Positions 1-7,737 of a DNA stretch of 11,721 bases are shown in pieces. The first letter of the stretch is position 1. Every line of letters begins with the position of its first letter. The position numbers and the translations under genes were made by a program. Origin of the DNA: an uncultured Bacilli bacterium (GTDB taxonomy: Bacteria > Bacillota_I > Bacilli_A > RF39 > UBA660); contig CANQHW010000025.1 of NCBI GenBank assembly GCA_947623855.1, positions 1-11,721 on the forward strand. Direction: 5' to 3'. The notes beneath the pieces are model-generated. The model did not search any database. It saw nothing but the letters and a program-made list of their open reading frames with translations, and was not told the origin of the DNA.

Positions 1-1065
1 ATAGAGAAAAAAGATACTTATGAATATGAGTATGATGAAATTATTGGTCTTAAATATAAATTACTTTTAAATACGGATTATTATGAAAAACAAGGTAGTA
101 TTTGGATTGATAGAAGTAATGATGAAAAGTATATGAAGAAAAAGTTAGATAATGCTTTAGATATCGAAGTAGTGGGTATTATTAAAATAAGTGAAGATTC
201 TTCGGCTGTAACAACGGGGGTTATTGGATATACTAAAGATTTAATGGAATATACGGTAGGAAAGATAAATGAAACAAAGATAGTTAAAGAACAACTTGCT
301 AATCCTAAAAAGAATGTTTTTACAGGTTTAGAATTTAGTGAAAATCCGACTTTTGATATGAAGGATTTATCAAGTGAGCAACAACAATATTTAGCTAGTT
401 TATCGCAAGAAGAGTTAGCGAAAGTAATTGCAGAATATCAAGAAAATGCTACGGCAACATATGATATAAATATGCAAAAATTAGGAATAGTCGATTTAGA
501 AGACCCTGATACGATTGAGTTATATCCTAAAGATTTTGAAGCTAAAGATAAAATAGTTTCGGTGATTGATGATTTTAATAAAGATCGTAGTGAGGATGAG
601 AAACTTATTTATACCGATGTTGTTGGGGTTATGATGAGTTCGGTTACAACGATTATTAATGCGATAAGTTATATTTTAATTGCGTTTGTAAGTATTTCTT
701 TAGTAGTATCTTCTATTATGATAGCGATTATTACTTATATTTCAGTTATTGAAAGAACGAAAGAGATTGGTATTTTAAGAGCTATTGGAGCGAGAAAGAA
801 AGATGTTTCACGGGTATTTAATGCGGAGACTTTAATAGAGGGTTTATTTGCAGGAGTTTTAGGTATTTTAGTAACAATTCTTTTAAATATTCCAATTAAT
901 GCTTTGATAGAGGCGATAACGGATATTTCGGGATTATCTAAGTTACCTATAGATGGTGGAATAATCTTAGTAATTATTTCTATTACCTTAACTTTTATTG
1001 CAGGTTTAATACCAGCAAGGATGGCTAGTAAGAAAGATCCAGTTATTGCTTTAAGAACAGAGTAA
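1..1065 (+). CDS. ABC transporter permease, MacB/FtsX family (5'-truncated by window edge)
   Basis: The reading frame is open from the first base, so the ATG at 133 is internal and the true start lies upstream; 354 residues are visible. Residues 1 to about 215 are hydrophilic and acidic, as expected of the extracytoplasmic domain of MacB-type permeases. Then come a membrane segment (about 218-247), the family hallmark loop EIGILRAIGA (255-264) followed by RKKDV, and two more membrane segments (about 281-300 and 319-340). The end, PARMASKKDPVIALR, is the classic FtsX/MacB C-terminus. Such proteins work with an ATPase to move lipoproteins, peptides or antibiotics, or to drive wall hydrolases. 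The ATPase may be fused upstream or encoded separately; it is not in the window. The family call is firm. The substrate is unknown. Confidence 0.9.
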   Translation: MEKKDTYEYEYDEIIGLKYKLLLNTDYYEKQGSIWIDRSNDEKYMKKKLDNALDIEVVGIIKISEDSSAVTTGVIGYTKDLMEYTVGKINETKIVKEQLANPKKNVFTGLEFSENPTFDMKDLSSEQQQYLASLSQEELAKVIAEYQENATATYDINMQKLGIVDLEDPDTIELYPKDFEAKDKIVSVIDDFNKDRSEDEKLIYTDVVGVMMSSVTTIINAISYILIAFVSISLVVSSIMIAIITYISVIERTKEIGILRAIGARKKDVSRVFNAETLIEGLFAGVLGILVTILLNIPINALIEAITDISGLSKLPIDGGIILVIISITLTFIAGLIPARMASKKDPVIALRTE

Positions 1066-1073
1066 TTAAGTTT

Positions 1074-1104
1074 TTGAAATATATTTTTAATTTTATGATA
1101 TACT
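1074..1104 (+). promoter_or_regulatory. Candidate promoter of the pilin-like gene
   Basis: TTGAAA at 1074-1079 is followed after 19 bases by TATACT at 1099-1104, with TATGAT overlapping just upstream (1094-1099). It sits in the 56-base gap after the permease gene. AGGTGG at 1110-1115 then serves the ATG at 1122 with a 6-base spacer. The 19-base box spacing is longer than ideal, so this is a moderate call. Confidence 0.4.
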
Positions 1105-1121
1105 TAAATAGGTGGTAGTAG

Positions 1122-1487
1122 ATGAAAAAGAATGGTTATACTTTAGTAGAGTTATTAATTTTAGTTATTGTAATGGGTGTGGCAGCTTTTTTTACCATTA
1201 GAAGTGTTTCGTATGCTTTAGTGGATAATACTAATGAGCTTTATAATGATAGTATTCATTTAATATTAGAGTCAGCTAAGGCTTATGGGAATGATAATTT
1301 AGAAGCATTAAAAGAAAGTAGTATGGTGGTAACAGTTCAAGATTTAATTGATAAGTCTTATTTAGGTTGTGAAGAAGATGGTAGTTTTAAGGATGTTAGA
1401 ACTAAGGGAGCAACTTTAAATGATTTAAAGGTAGCTATTTCTTATAATGCTGAGAATGATAGTATTACAGTTAAACTTGCAAATTAA
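1122..1487 (+). CDS. Type IV pilin-like / pseudopilin protein
   Basis: This is a 121-residue protein with a textbook class III (prepilin) signal. A short basic leader MKKNG is followed by YTLVELL, with cleavage expected after Gly5 and the conserved glutamate at position 10 (+5 of the mature protein). A hydrophobic helix follows (about 8-28). The remainder is a small soluble domain with one cysteine and a VTVQDLIDKSYL stretch like that of Gram-positive pilins. Prepilin peptidase would process it for assembly into a pilus, a competence pseudopilus or a secretion pseudopilus. No assembly ATPase, platform protein or peptidase is in the window, so it is an orphan here. It has its own RBS and a possible promoter. 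Its specific role is unknown. Confidence 0.8.
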   Translation: MKKNGYTLVELLILVIVMGVAAFFTIRSVSYALVDNTNELYNDSIHLILESAKAYGNDNLEALKESSMVVTVQDLIDKSYLGCEEDGSFKDVRTKGATLNDLKVAISYNAENDSITVKLAN

Positions 1488-1572
1488 ATGTATATAAAGT
1501 GTAAAAAGTTAACGTTTTTATATATTAATTTACAATTATTTAGTAAAATATTATTGTAAGGACGTGATAACA
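1488..1572 (+). promoter_or_regulatory. Intergenic leader upstream of rpoZ
   Basis: This is an AT-rich gap. A weak hairpin (AAAAAG TTAA C-g-TTTTT, about 1504-1520) followed by T/A-rich DNA could end pilin transcription. TTTACA at 1529-1534 and TATTGT at 1552-1557, spaced 17 bases, are a poor but possible promoter for the rpoZ-polA operon; TAAAAT at 1544-1549 is another candidate -10. AAGGA at 1558-1562 is the ribosome binding site. None of the promoter boxes is strong. Confidence 0.3.
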
Positions 1573-1767
1573 ATGTTATACCCATCAATTGATAAACTAT
1601 TAAATATAGTAGATTCAAAATATAAGCTTGTCCATATTGCAGCTAGAAGGAGTAAACAAATGTTAGAACATAAACATTATCAAATGAAGGAAAAAGAATA
1701 TGTTAGTAAAAAGACAATAGGTCGAGCATTAGAAGAAGTTGAAAAGGGTTTAATCAAAGTTAGTTAA
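1573..1767 (+). CDS. rpoZ: DNA-directed RNA polymerase subunit omega
   Basis: This is a 64-residue omega subunit, which binds the beta-prime C-terminus and aids RNA polymerase assembly. The family signatures are PSIDKLL at the N-terminus, YKLVHIAARRSKQM (compare the LV-AARRARQ of other omegas) and the C-terminal helix KKTIGRALEEVEKGLI. An upstream in-frame GTG at 1564 is only 1 base from AAGGA (1558-1562), whereas ATG 1573 sits 10 bases away, so I start at 1573. Only 23 bases separate it from polA, which suggests one transcript. In most Bacilli rpoZ lies beside gmk and priA, so its position next to polA is unusual. Confidence 0.9.
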   Translation: MLYPSIDKLLNIVDSKYKLVHIAARRSKQMLEHKHYQMKEKEYVSKKTIGRALEEVEKGLIKVS

Positions 1768-1790
1768 ACTCTTTTTAATTAGGAGGAAAT

Positions 1791-4355
1791 ATGAAAAGAT
1801 TGATTTTAGTAGATGGTAATAATTTATTATTTAGGAGTTATTATGCAACGGCTTATAATGGGAATGTTATGAAAAATTCAAAGAATTTTCCTACTAATGC
1901 TTTATATGGTTTTACTTCGATGATTAATAAGATAATTAATGAAGAACATCCAGAGTATATGATGGTGGCTTTTGATATTGGGACGAATTTTCGGAAAAAG
2001 GAGGTTCCAAGTTATAAGGAGGGACGAGCAGAAACTCCGCAAGAATTAAAGGTTCAAATGCCATTTGCACGAAAGATTTTGGATGCAATGGGGATTAAAT
2101 ATATAGAGCAAGAACCTTATGAAGCAGATGATATTATTGGAACATTTGCGAAGAAAGCTTTGGATGATCCTTTTTTTGATGCAACGATTATATCTTCGGA
2201 TAAAGATTTATTACAGTTAATTAATGAAGAAGTAAATGTTAAACTTCTTAAACAAAAGGATTATATTTTATATGATGAAGCAAAATTTAGAGAAGATTAT
2301 GGGTTTGCACCGATTAATATGATAGATTATAAAGCTTTAGCAGGAGATACTAGTGATAATATTCCGGGGGTTAAAGGAATTGGGGATAAGACTGCAATTA
2401 ATTTATTAAAAGAGTATGGTTGTATTGAAAATATTTATGAAAATATTGATAATATAAAGGGAAAATTAAAAGAAAAGTTAATGGATGATAAAGATAGTGC
2501 TTTTTTAAGTAAAAGGTTAGCTACTATTTATACAGAAGTACCTACGGATGTAACTTTTGAAGATTTAATTTATCGGGGACCTAAAGAAGAAGAGTTATAT
2601 AATATTTTTCAAGATTTAGAGTTTCATTCATTTATTAAAAATTTAAAAGTTAAACCAGAGATAAAAAAAGAAATACCCTATGTATATGTGGATAATCCCT
2701 TAGATATTAACATTAGTAATGATTATGCTTTATATATTGAGTGTAATAATCCTAATTATCATAATGGGGAGATTGTAAGTGTAGCGATATGTGATAAAGA
2801 GCATAATTATATTATTGATTTAAAGGTTTTAAATGAAGTATTATTAAAGTTAGTAGGGAAGCCTTGTTATACTTATGATTATAAGAAAAATATTTGTTTA
2901 TTAAAGAGAAGGGGGATAGATAATTTAGAGTGTACGGGAGATTTACTTATTATTTCGTATTTACTTAATTTAACGACAAAGAATGAAGATATTGCATATA
3001 TTATGAGTACAAAGGGGGAAAATATTCGGTTTTTAGAGGATGTATATAAAGGGGAAGTAAATGATAATGAGACGATTAGAAAAGTAAGATTTATTTATGA
3101 TAATAAGGAGGAATATTTAAAAAATATTCAAGCAGAAGAGTTAGATAAGTTATATTATGAGATTGAGTTACCTTTAGAGAAAGTTTTAGCAGATATGGAA
3201 TATACTGGTATTAGAGTAGATAGAAAAATATTGGAAGAAATGAAGGTATCAATAAAGGAACAAATTGATGTGATTACTAAGGAGATATATGAGTTAGCAG
3301 GAGAAGAGTTTAATATTGCATCACCAAAGAAGTTAGGAATTATTTTATTTGAAAAGTTAGGATTACCTTATAAGAAGAATAGTAGGGATAGTTATAAGAC
3401 GGATGCTAAGGTATTACAAAAATTGGTGGATGTACATCCAATAGTTAATAAGATTTTAATATATCGTAATTTAACGAAGATTTACTCAACTTATTTAGAA
3501 GGTTTAATTGCTACGATTAAAGAGGATGGAAAGATACATACTATTTATAAACAAACTTTAACGAGAACAGGGAGATTATCTAGTGTAGAACCTAATTTAC
3601 AAAATATTCCAATGCATGATGAGTTAGCTAAACAAATAAGAAAGAGTTTTTTACCGGAATATAGTGCGTTTTTATCTTGTGATTATTCTCAAATTGAGTT
3701 ACGAATTTTAGCTCATATTTCGAAAGCAGAAGATTTAATTAGAGCTTTTGTTAATAAAGAAGATATTCATAGAAGAGTTGCAGCAGATATTTATGGAAAG
3801 AGTTTCCAAGAGGTAACAAGTGAAGAGCGGAGTACTGCTAAGAGTGTAATATTTGGGATTGTTTATGGAATAAGTGGGTTTGGTTTAGGAGAAGATTTAG
3901 GGATTAATGCTAAGGAAGCTAGTAATTTTATTAATAAGTATTATGAGTTATATCCTGGGGTTAAAAATTATATGGATAATATTGTTAAAGAAGCTTATGA
4001 ATATGGATATGTTAGGACTTTATATAAACGGAAAAGAGTTATTGATGAATTATTTAGTAAAGTATATATGGTTCGTCAAGCGGGAGAAAGGATTGCTTTA
4101 AATACACCGATTCAAGGAACGGCGGCAGATATTATGAAGAAAGCAATGGTAGATATTTATCAAGAATTTAATAGATTAAAATTAAAAAGTAAGATGTTAT
4201 TACAAGTACATGATGAATTAGTATTTGATGTTTATGAAGATGAAAAAGAAGAAGTTTTAAGAATTGTAAAGGATAAGATGGAAAATGTAGTTAAGTTATC
4301 TGTTCCAATTACAATTAGTGTTTCGTGGGGAAAGAATTGGTATGAAGCAAAATAA
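1791..4355 (+). CDS. polA: DNA polymerase I
   Basis: This 854-residue enzyme fills gaps and removes RNA primers in replication and repair. Residues 1 to about 290 are the 5' nuclease: DGNNLLFRSYYA, FDIGTNFRK, YEADDIIG, SSDKDLLQL and the DNA-binding LAGDTSDNIPGVKGIGDK. Residues about 295-455 are a 3'-5' exonuclease-like domain whose active site is lost: the E. coli FDTE site reads LYIE (315-317, first Asp replaced by Tyr), and the Asp424 equivalent aligns with Asn367. Proofreading should therefore be absent, as in Bacillus and Taq Pol I. The polymerase domain carries motif A (DYSQIELR, 631-638), the O-helix (R680, K684, F688, Y692) and motif C (QVHDE, 805-809). Residue 687 is Ile where bacterial enzymes usually have Asn. 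Its RBS is AGGAGG at 1781-1786. It is probably co-transcribed with rpoZ and the genes down to mutM. Confidence 0.98.
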   Translation: MKRLILVDGNNLLFRSYYATAYNGNVMKNSKNFPTNALYGFTSMINKIINEEHPEYMMVAFDIGTNFRKKEVPSYKEGRAETPQELKVQMPFARKILDAMGIKYIEQEPYEADDIIGTFAKKALDDPFFDATIISSDKDLLQLINEEVNVKLLKQKDYILYDEAKFREDYGFAPINMIDYKALAGDTSDNIPGVKGIGDKTAINLLKEYGCIENIYENIDNIKGKLKEKLMDDKDSAFLSKRLATIYTEVPTDVTFEDLIYRGPKEEELYNIFQDLEFHSFIKNLKVKPEIKKEIPYVYVDNPLDINISNDYALYIECNNPNYHNGEIVSVAICDKEHNYIIDLKVLNEVLLKLVGKPCYTYDYKKNICLLKRRGIDNLECTGDLLIISYLLNLTTKNEDIAYIMSTKGENIRFLEDVYKGEVNDNETIRKVRFIYDNKEEYLKNIQAEELDKLYYEIELPLEKVLADMEYTGIRVDRKILEEMKVSIKEQIDVITKEIYELAGEEFNIASPKKLGIILFEKLGLPYKKNSRDSYKTDAKVLQKLVDVHPIVNKILIYRNLTKIYSTYLEGLIATIKEDGKIHTIYKQTLTRTGRLSSVEPNLQNIPMHDELAKQIRKSFLPEYSAFLSCDYSQIELRILAHISKAEDLIRAFVNKEDIHRRVAADIYGKSFQEVTSEERSTAKSVIFGIVYGISGFGLGEDLGINAKEASNFINKYYELYPGVKNYMDNIVKEAYEYGYVRTLYKRKRVIDELFSKVYMVRQAGERIALNTPIQGTAADIMKKAMVDIYQEFNRLKLKSKMLLQVHDELVFDVYEDEKEEVLRIVKDKMENVVKLSVPITISVSWGKNWYEAK

Positions 4356-4369
4356 AAGGGGAGATTAGA

Positions 4370-5224
4370 TTGGTAACTTTAGTTTTAACTAGGAGTTTAA
4401 TTGTAAATGCATTTTTAAGTTTAATGAAGATTATAGCAGGTTTTTGGGTATCTTCTAGAGCTTTAATTGCTGATGGGATTCATTCTCTTAGTGATTTTTT
4501 AACGGATTTAATAAGTATTGGGGGTGTAAAGTTAGCTAATAAAAAAGAGGATGCTAAGCATCCTTATGGACATGGGAAGATAGAGTATTTATTATGTATG
4601 GGGATTAGTATAATTATTTTATCTTTAAGTATTACTTTACTTATTAATAGTTTTACAACGAAAAATACTATTCCTCATATAGGAGTAGCTATTGTAACAA
4701 TAGTGACAATATTTTTAAAGTTTTTATTATCTTCGTATATTTTAAATAGAGGGAAGAAGTATAAAGGTGATATTTTAATAGCATCTGGTCATGAGAGTAT
4801 GAGTGATGTGGTAAGTAGTTTAGTAGTTTTAGCTTCTTTTGGATTATCTTTTGTATTTAGTTATGCGGATAAAATAGCATGTGGGATTATTAGTATTTTA
4901 ATATTTATAACAGGGGTTAAGATACTTATTCAAAATATTAGTAATATTTTGGGATCACAAGAAGTAAATGAAGAGATTATAAATGAAGTTCAAAATAATA
5001 TTTTAAAGAATAAAGAGGTTTTATATTTAGATAATTTTAAATTATTAAAATATGGGTCGTATTATAAATGTGAAGTAAATATTTATTTAGATGGGAAATT
5101 AACGGTAGCGAAAGCGAATAATTTAGTTGAAAAAATAAAAAAAGATATTATAATAAATTATGAGAAAATTAAGTATGTAGATATTTATGTAAAAGCATTA
5201 AAGAAAAGTAGGAAGGAAAAATAA
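4370..5224 (+). CDS. Cation diffusion facilitator (CDF) metal efflux transporter
   Basis: This 284-residue protein is expected to export divalent metal (Zn, Mn, Fe or similar) in exchange for protons. It starts at TTG, chosen because AAAAGGGGAG (4354-4363) is correctly spaced and homology begins at once. CDF signatures are ADGIHSLSD (34-42) in the second membrane helix and HPYGHGKIE just after it. In the fifth helix GHESMSD (140-146) replaces the usual HHRSD-type motif. By alignment with E. coli FieF the transport-site residues are His38/Asp42 and Glu142/Asp146. Several hydrophobic helices precede a soluble C-terminal domain (about 205-284) like the family's dimerising metal-sensing domain. 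It lies 14 bases after polA and overlaps the next gene by one base (TAATG). The metal cannot be assigned from sequence alone. Confidence 0.93.
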   Translation: MVTLVLTRSLIVNAFLSLMKIIAGFWVSSRALIADGIHSLSDFLTDLISIGGVKLANKKEDAKHPYGHGKIEYLLCMGISIIILSLSITLLINSFTTKNTIPHIGVAIVTIVTIFLKFLLSSYILNRGKKYKGDILIASGHESMSDVVSSLVVLASFGLSFVFSYADKIACGIISILIFITGVKILIQNISNILGSQEVNEEIINEVQNNILKNKEVLYLDNFKLLKYGSYYKCEVNIYLDGKLTVAKANNLVEKIKKDIIINYEKIKYVDIYVKALKKSRKEK

Positions 5225-5721
5225 TGGAAAGATTAGATAAGATAAAAAGAATTGATGAGGTTGGAAAAAAGATCTGGAATAGAGATAGTAGGAATATTTT
5301 AGATACAGAATTAAAAGATTATGATAATTTACTTAAGAGTGATTTACCAATATTGATGTTTTTAATAGATGAAAGAGTTTGGGATAAGGATCATCGAATG
5401 GAATATATTTATTATTTACCAGATTTAGATCAAATAAGATGTGAATCGGTATATATTCGCTTTGAAGATAGAGATTATTATCAAGTAGAAGATTATTTTA
5501 TGGGAGAAACGTTAGATTTAAGAGAAGAGTTTAAAGATTTTGAAGTTAAAAGTTTAATTAGAAGTACAGTGGTTAATCGTAATACACATCCGGTGTTATA
5601 TAGTGCAATAGATATTTTAAGGGGTGAGATAGAGGATATATTTAATAATAATGAGATTAATTCATGGGAAGATGTACGAGTTTTATTAAAGGGAAAAAAT
5701 TTAGTAAGAGTAAGAAAATAG
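5224..5721 (+). CDS. Hypothetical protein between the CDF transporter and mutM
   Basis: This is a 165-residue protein that I do not recognise. It is highly charged and soluble, with no signal peptide, membrane helix or cysteine pair suggesting zinc. Its middle is rich in acidic and aromatic residues (EYIYYLPDLDQIRCESVYIR, then FEDRDYYQVEDYF), which suggests a beta-rich fold. A possible amphipathic helix lies near 124-137 (VLYSAIDILRGEIE), and there is a basic C-terminus (GKNLVRVRK). Its ATG overlaps the CDF stop codon (TAATG) with a GGAAGG site upstream, so translation is probably coupled. mutM follows after 12 bases. The context is compatible with a housekeeping or repair-linked role, but that is only association. 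Codon use matches its neighbours, so it looks like a genuine resident gene. Confidence 0.85.
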   Translation: MERLDKIKRIDEVGKKIWNRDSRNILDTELKDYDNLLKSDLPILMFLIDERVWDKDHRMEYIYYLPDLDQIRCESVYIRFEDRDYYQVEDYFMGETLDLREEFKDFEVKSLIRSTVVNRNTHPVLYSAIDILRGEIEDIFNNNEINSWEDVRVLLKGKNLVRVRK

Positions 5722-5733
5722 AAGGAAGAGTTT

Positions 5734-6552
5734 ATGCCAGAGATAGCAGAAGTAGAAACTGTAAGAAGAGTATTAAAAAAACAAATATTAAATAAAAGAA
5801 TTAAAGAAGTAAAAGTGTTATATAAAGGGATTGTAGAAGATGATGTTAAGAAGTTTGTAACAAGTCTTAAGGGAGAGTCTTTTAAAGATATAGATCGAGT
5901 AGGAAAATGGTTAATATTTTTTACGGAGAAGTATGCTTTATTAAGTCATTTAAGAATGGAAGGAAAATATTTTATTAAAAATAGTGAGGAAGAATACGCT
6001 AAACACGAGCATGTTATTTTTACTTTTGAAGATAATACGGATTTAAGATATCATGATACACGGAAGTTTGGAAGAATGCATTTAGTTAAAAAAGAAGAGG
6101 CTTATAATACGGAAGCAATATCAAAATTAGGATTAGAAGTAGGTAGTAGTAAATTAACAGCTAAGTATTTAAAAGAAAAATTAACTAATAAAAAATTACC
6201 GATTAAAACTTTATTATTAGATCAAAGTATTATTAGTGGATTAGGGAATATTTATGTTAATGAAGTGTTATTTGCTTCTTTAATAAATCCTTTAAAAAAG
6301 GGAGAAGATATTACTTTAGAAGAGTGTGAAAGAATTGTTAAGATGGCATCACAGATAATTAAAAAAGCAATAGATAGTGGAGGTACAACGATAAAAAGTT
6401 ATACTTCTTCTTTAGGGGTGAGAGGGTCTTATCAAAAGTATTTAAAGGTCCATAAAAAAGAAGGAGAACCTTGTGTTATATGTGGTAATCCGATTAAAAA
6501 TATTAAAGTAGGAGGAAGAAGTACATATTATTGTGCTACTTGTCAAAAATAA
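5734..6552 (+). CDS. mutM: Formamidopyrimidine-DNA glycosylase (Fpg/MutM)
   Basis: This 272-residue base-excision repair enzyme removes 8-oxoguanine and formamidopyrimidines and nicks the abasic site. After Met removal the N-terminus is Pro-Glu (PEIAEVETV), giving the catalytic proline and glutamate. The beta-hairpin lysine is K58 (RVGKW). HLRMEGKY, HDTRKFGRMHL and the helix-two-turn-helix SGLGNIYVNEVLF follow. The C-terminal zinc finger has C247, C250, C267 and C270 and the expected GGRSTYYC-ATCQK ending. Length and all key residues are normal, so it should be active. AAGGAAGAG lies just before the ATG. It is probably the last gene of the rpoZ-polA operon. polA-mutM proximity is common in Bacilli, though here two genes separate them. 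Its 3' end overlaps the convergent tmcAL by 17 bases. Confidence 0.97.
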   Translation: MPEIAEVETVRRVLKKQILNKRIKEVKVLYKGIVEDDVKKFVTSLKGESFKDIDRVGKWLIFFTEKYALLSHLRMEGKYFIKNSEEEYAKHEHVIFTFEDNTDLRYHDTRKFGRMHLVKKEEAYNTEAISKLGLEVGSSKLTAKYLKEKLTNKKLPIKTLLLDQSIISGLGNIYVNEVLFASLINPLKKGEDITLEECERIVKMASQIIKKAIDSGGTTIKSYTSSLGVRGSYQKYLKVHKKEGEPCVICGNPIKNIKVGGRSTYYCATCQK

Positions 6553-7639
6553 GAGGTTTATTGGATAGTTCAAAGTTTAAAACTTTTTGATTAGTTATTA
6601 TTTCATAAATATAAGCACTTAATATTTCAGTTTGCCAGATAATACTATTATAATTTATTTTAAGAGGGAGATGAAGGTTTTTTAAGTATTTTTGACCACG
6701 TTTATTAAAGCCTAGAATTTTAAGATAATCATAAGAGGTATTATAAGACCAATCTTTTTTAATACCTAGGATTATATGAATATACATTCTTCTTATTTTA
6801 TTATAGGTATATCTTTTAGTTTTAATTTTATTAGTTAATTCGGTAAAATTATTTACTTCTAAGATATATTTTTTTAGACGATTACCAAATCCTTCATCAA
6901 CTGTTAAATAATTATTAATATTATTTCTTAAAACAATCATTTTAAAAATATTAAATAAAGTATTTTCATTATAGGTAGTTAAATATTTATAACTATTTTG
7001 AGGAAGATATTTAGTAATATCTTTATTATCTGATAGTTTTTTTCGGATATTAGAAGCACTAACAATGTTGTCGGTACTTGCGGTATCATTATAATCATTA
7101 GTACGAAGAATATTTAAGGGGATAATATTTTTATTTATAGAATCAATACTTTTTAAATAAGATATAGCTAGTAAGTTATTGGGAGTAAAAAGATAGTTTT
7201 TTAAATTTAGAGCTTTAGCTAAAGAAGTAGGATAAGAATAACCAAGGTCTAAATATTCTTTGACTTGTTTTTGATAGTTAGGATCTTGGGTTATTTTGGT
7301 AATTTTTATGAGGTTTTTTAAAGTTTTTTCTTCGGTACCAAAATATAGTTTTGTGATATGAAAATAATTTAAGTAAGTTAGAGCAGCATTAGCAAAGATA
7401 TCAGCGCTTTGTGTAGCAAAAAGGGTAGGAAGTTCTATGACGATATCAATTCCATTTTCTAAAGCGACTTTGGTTTTGGCTTCTTTAGTTAGGATACTTA
7501 CTTCTCCACGTTCGGTAAAATAATTACTAGTTATAGCAATAATTAAAGAGTTTGGTTCTTTATTTTTTATTTGGTCAATAAAATATTTATGACCATTATG
7601 AAAAGGGTTAAATTCACAGATAATTCCAATAACTTCCAT
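6536..7639 (-). CDS. tmcAL: tRNA(Met) cytidine acetate ligase TmcAL (YlbM family)
   Basis: This 367-residue enzyme is expected to make N4-acetylcytidine at position 34 of elongator tRNA-Met from acetate and ATP, which helps the tRNA read AUG rather than AUA. The N-terminal nucleotidyltransferase-like fold is clear: GIICEFNPFHNGHKYFI with the HxGH signature at 14-17, then TSNYFTERGEVSILTK and DIVIELPTLFATQSADIFA. VSASNIRKKL (193-202) matches the family's second nucleotide-binding motif. It is shorter than B. subtilis YlbM (about 415 residues), mainly towards the C-terminus. The start follows AGAGGTG on the minus strand. In B. subtilis ylbM, ylbN (DUF177) and rpmF are neighbours; here tmcAL has been inverted relative to them. 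A near-consensus promoter drives it. Confidence 0.93.
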   Translation of the reverse strand: MEVIGIICEFNPFHNGHKYFIDQIKNKEPNSLIIAITSNYFTERGEVSILTKEAKTKVALENGIDIVIELPTLFATQSADIFANAALTYLNYFHITKLYFGTEEKTLKNLIKITKITQDPNYQKQVKEYLDLGYSYPTSLAKALNLKNYLFTPNNLLAISYLKSIDSINKNIIPLNILRTNDYNDTASTDNIVSASNIRKKLSDNKDITKYLPQNSYKYLTTYNENTLFNIFKMIVLRNNINNYLTVDEGFGNRLKKYILEVNNFTELTNKIKTKRYTYNKIRRMYIHIILGIKKDWSYNTSYDYLKILGFNKRGQKYLKNLHLPLKINYNSIIWQTEILSAYIYEIITNQKVLNFELSNKPLIFDK

Positions 7640-7663
7640 AAAACACCTCTTTGTAATTATTTA

Positions 7664-7692
7664 ATTATATAACTACTTAAAATATATTTCAA
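7664..7692 (-). promoter_or_regulatory. Promoter of tmcAL
   Basis: Read on the minus strand, TTGAAA (7692-7687) and a perfect TATAAT (7669-7664) are separated by exactly 17 bases. Transcription would start near 7657, giving a leader of about 18 bases that just contains the ribosome binding site. This is the best sigma-A-type promoter in the window. Confidence 0.75.
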
Positions 7693-7716
7693 CTTTAGAT
7701 TTATTTATGATATTAT
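7688..7716 (+). promoter_or_regulatory. Promoter of the DUF177-rpmF operon
   Basis: TTCAAC at 7688-7693 is a weak -35. TATTAT at 7711-7716 lies 17 bases downstream, with TATGAT overlapping just before it. Its -35 lies on the same bases as the -35 of the opposite-facing tmcAL promoter. AAGGG at 7725-7729 is the RBS for the ATG at 7738. Confidence 0.5.
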
Positions 7717-7737
7717 TAATTAAGAAGGGATGGACTT

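Noticed and set aside
133..135. ATG as the start of the first gene
   Set aside because: The frame is open to base 1 with coding-like sequence and no ribosome binding site precedes 133, so it is an internal Met.
1050..1079. CTTTAA...TTAAG plus T-run as a permease terminator
   Set aside because: Only about five A-T pairs with a bulge; too weak to list.
3907..4101. Open frame of 64 codons within polA
   Set aside because: It lies in another frame of the conserved polymerase domain, with no RBS and no family resemblance.
6570..6590. TCAAAGTTT...AACTTTTTGA hairpin as a mutM terminator
   Set aside because: The stem needs a two-base bulge, is almost all A-T, has a 3-base loop, and lies inside tmcAL; such stems are expected by chance here.
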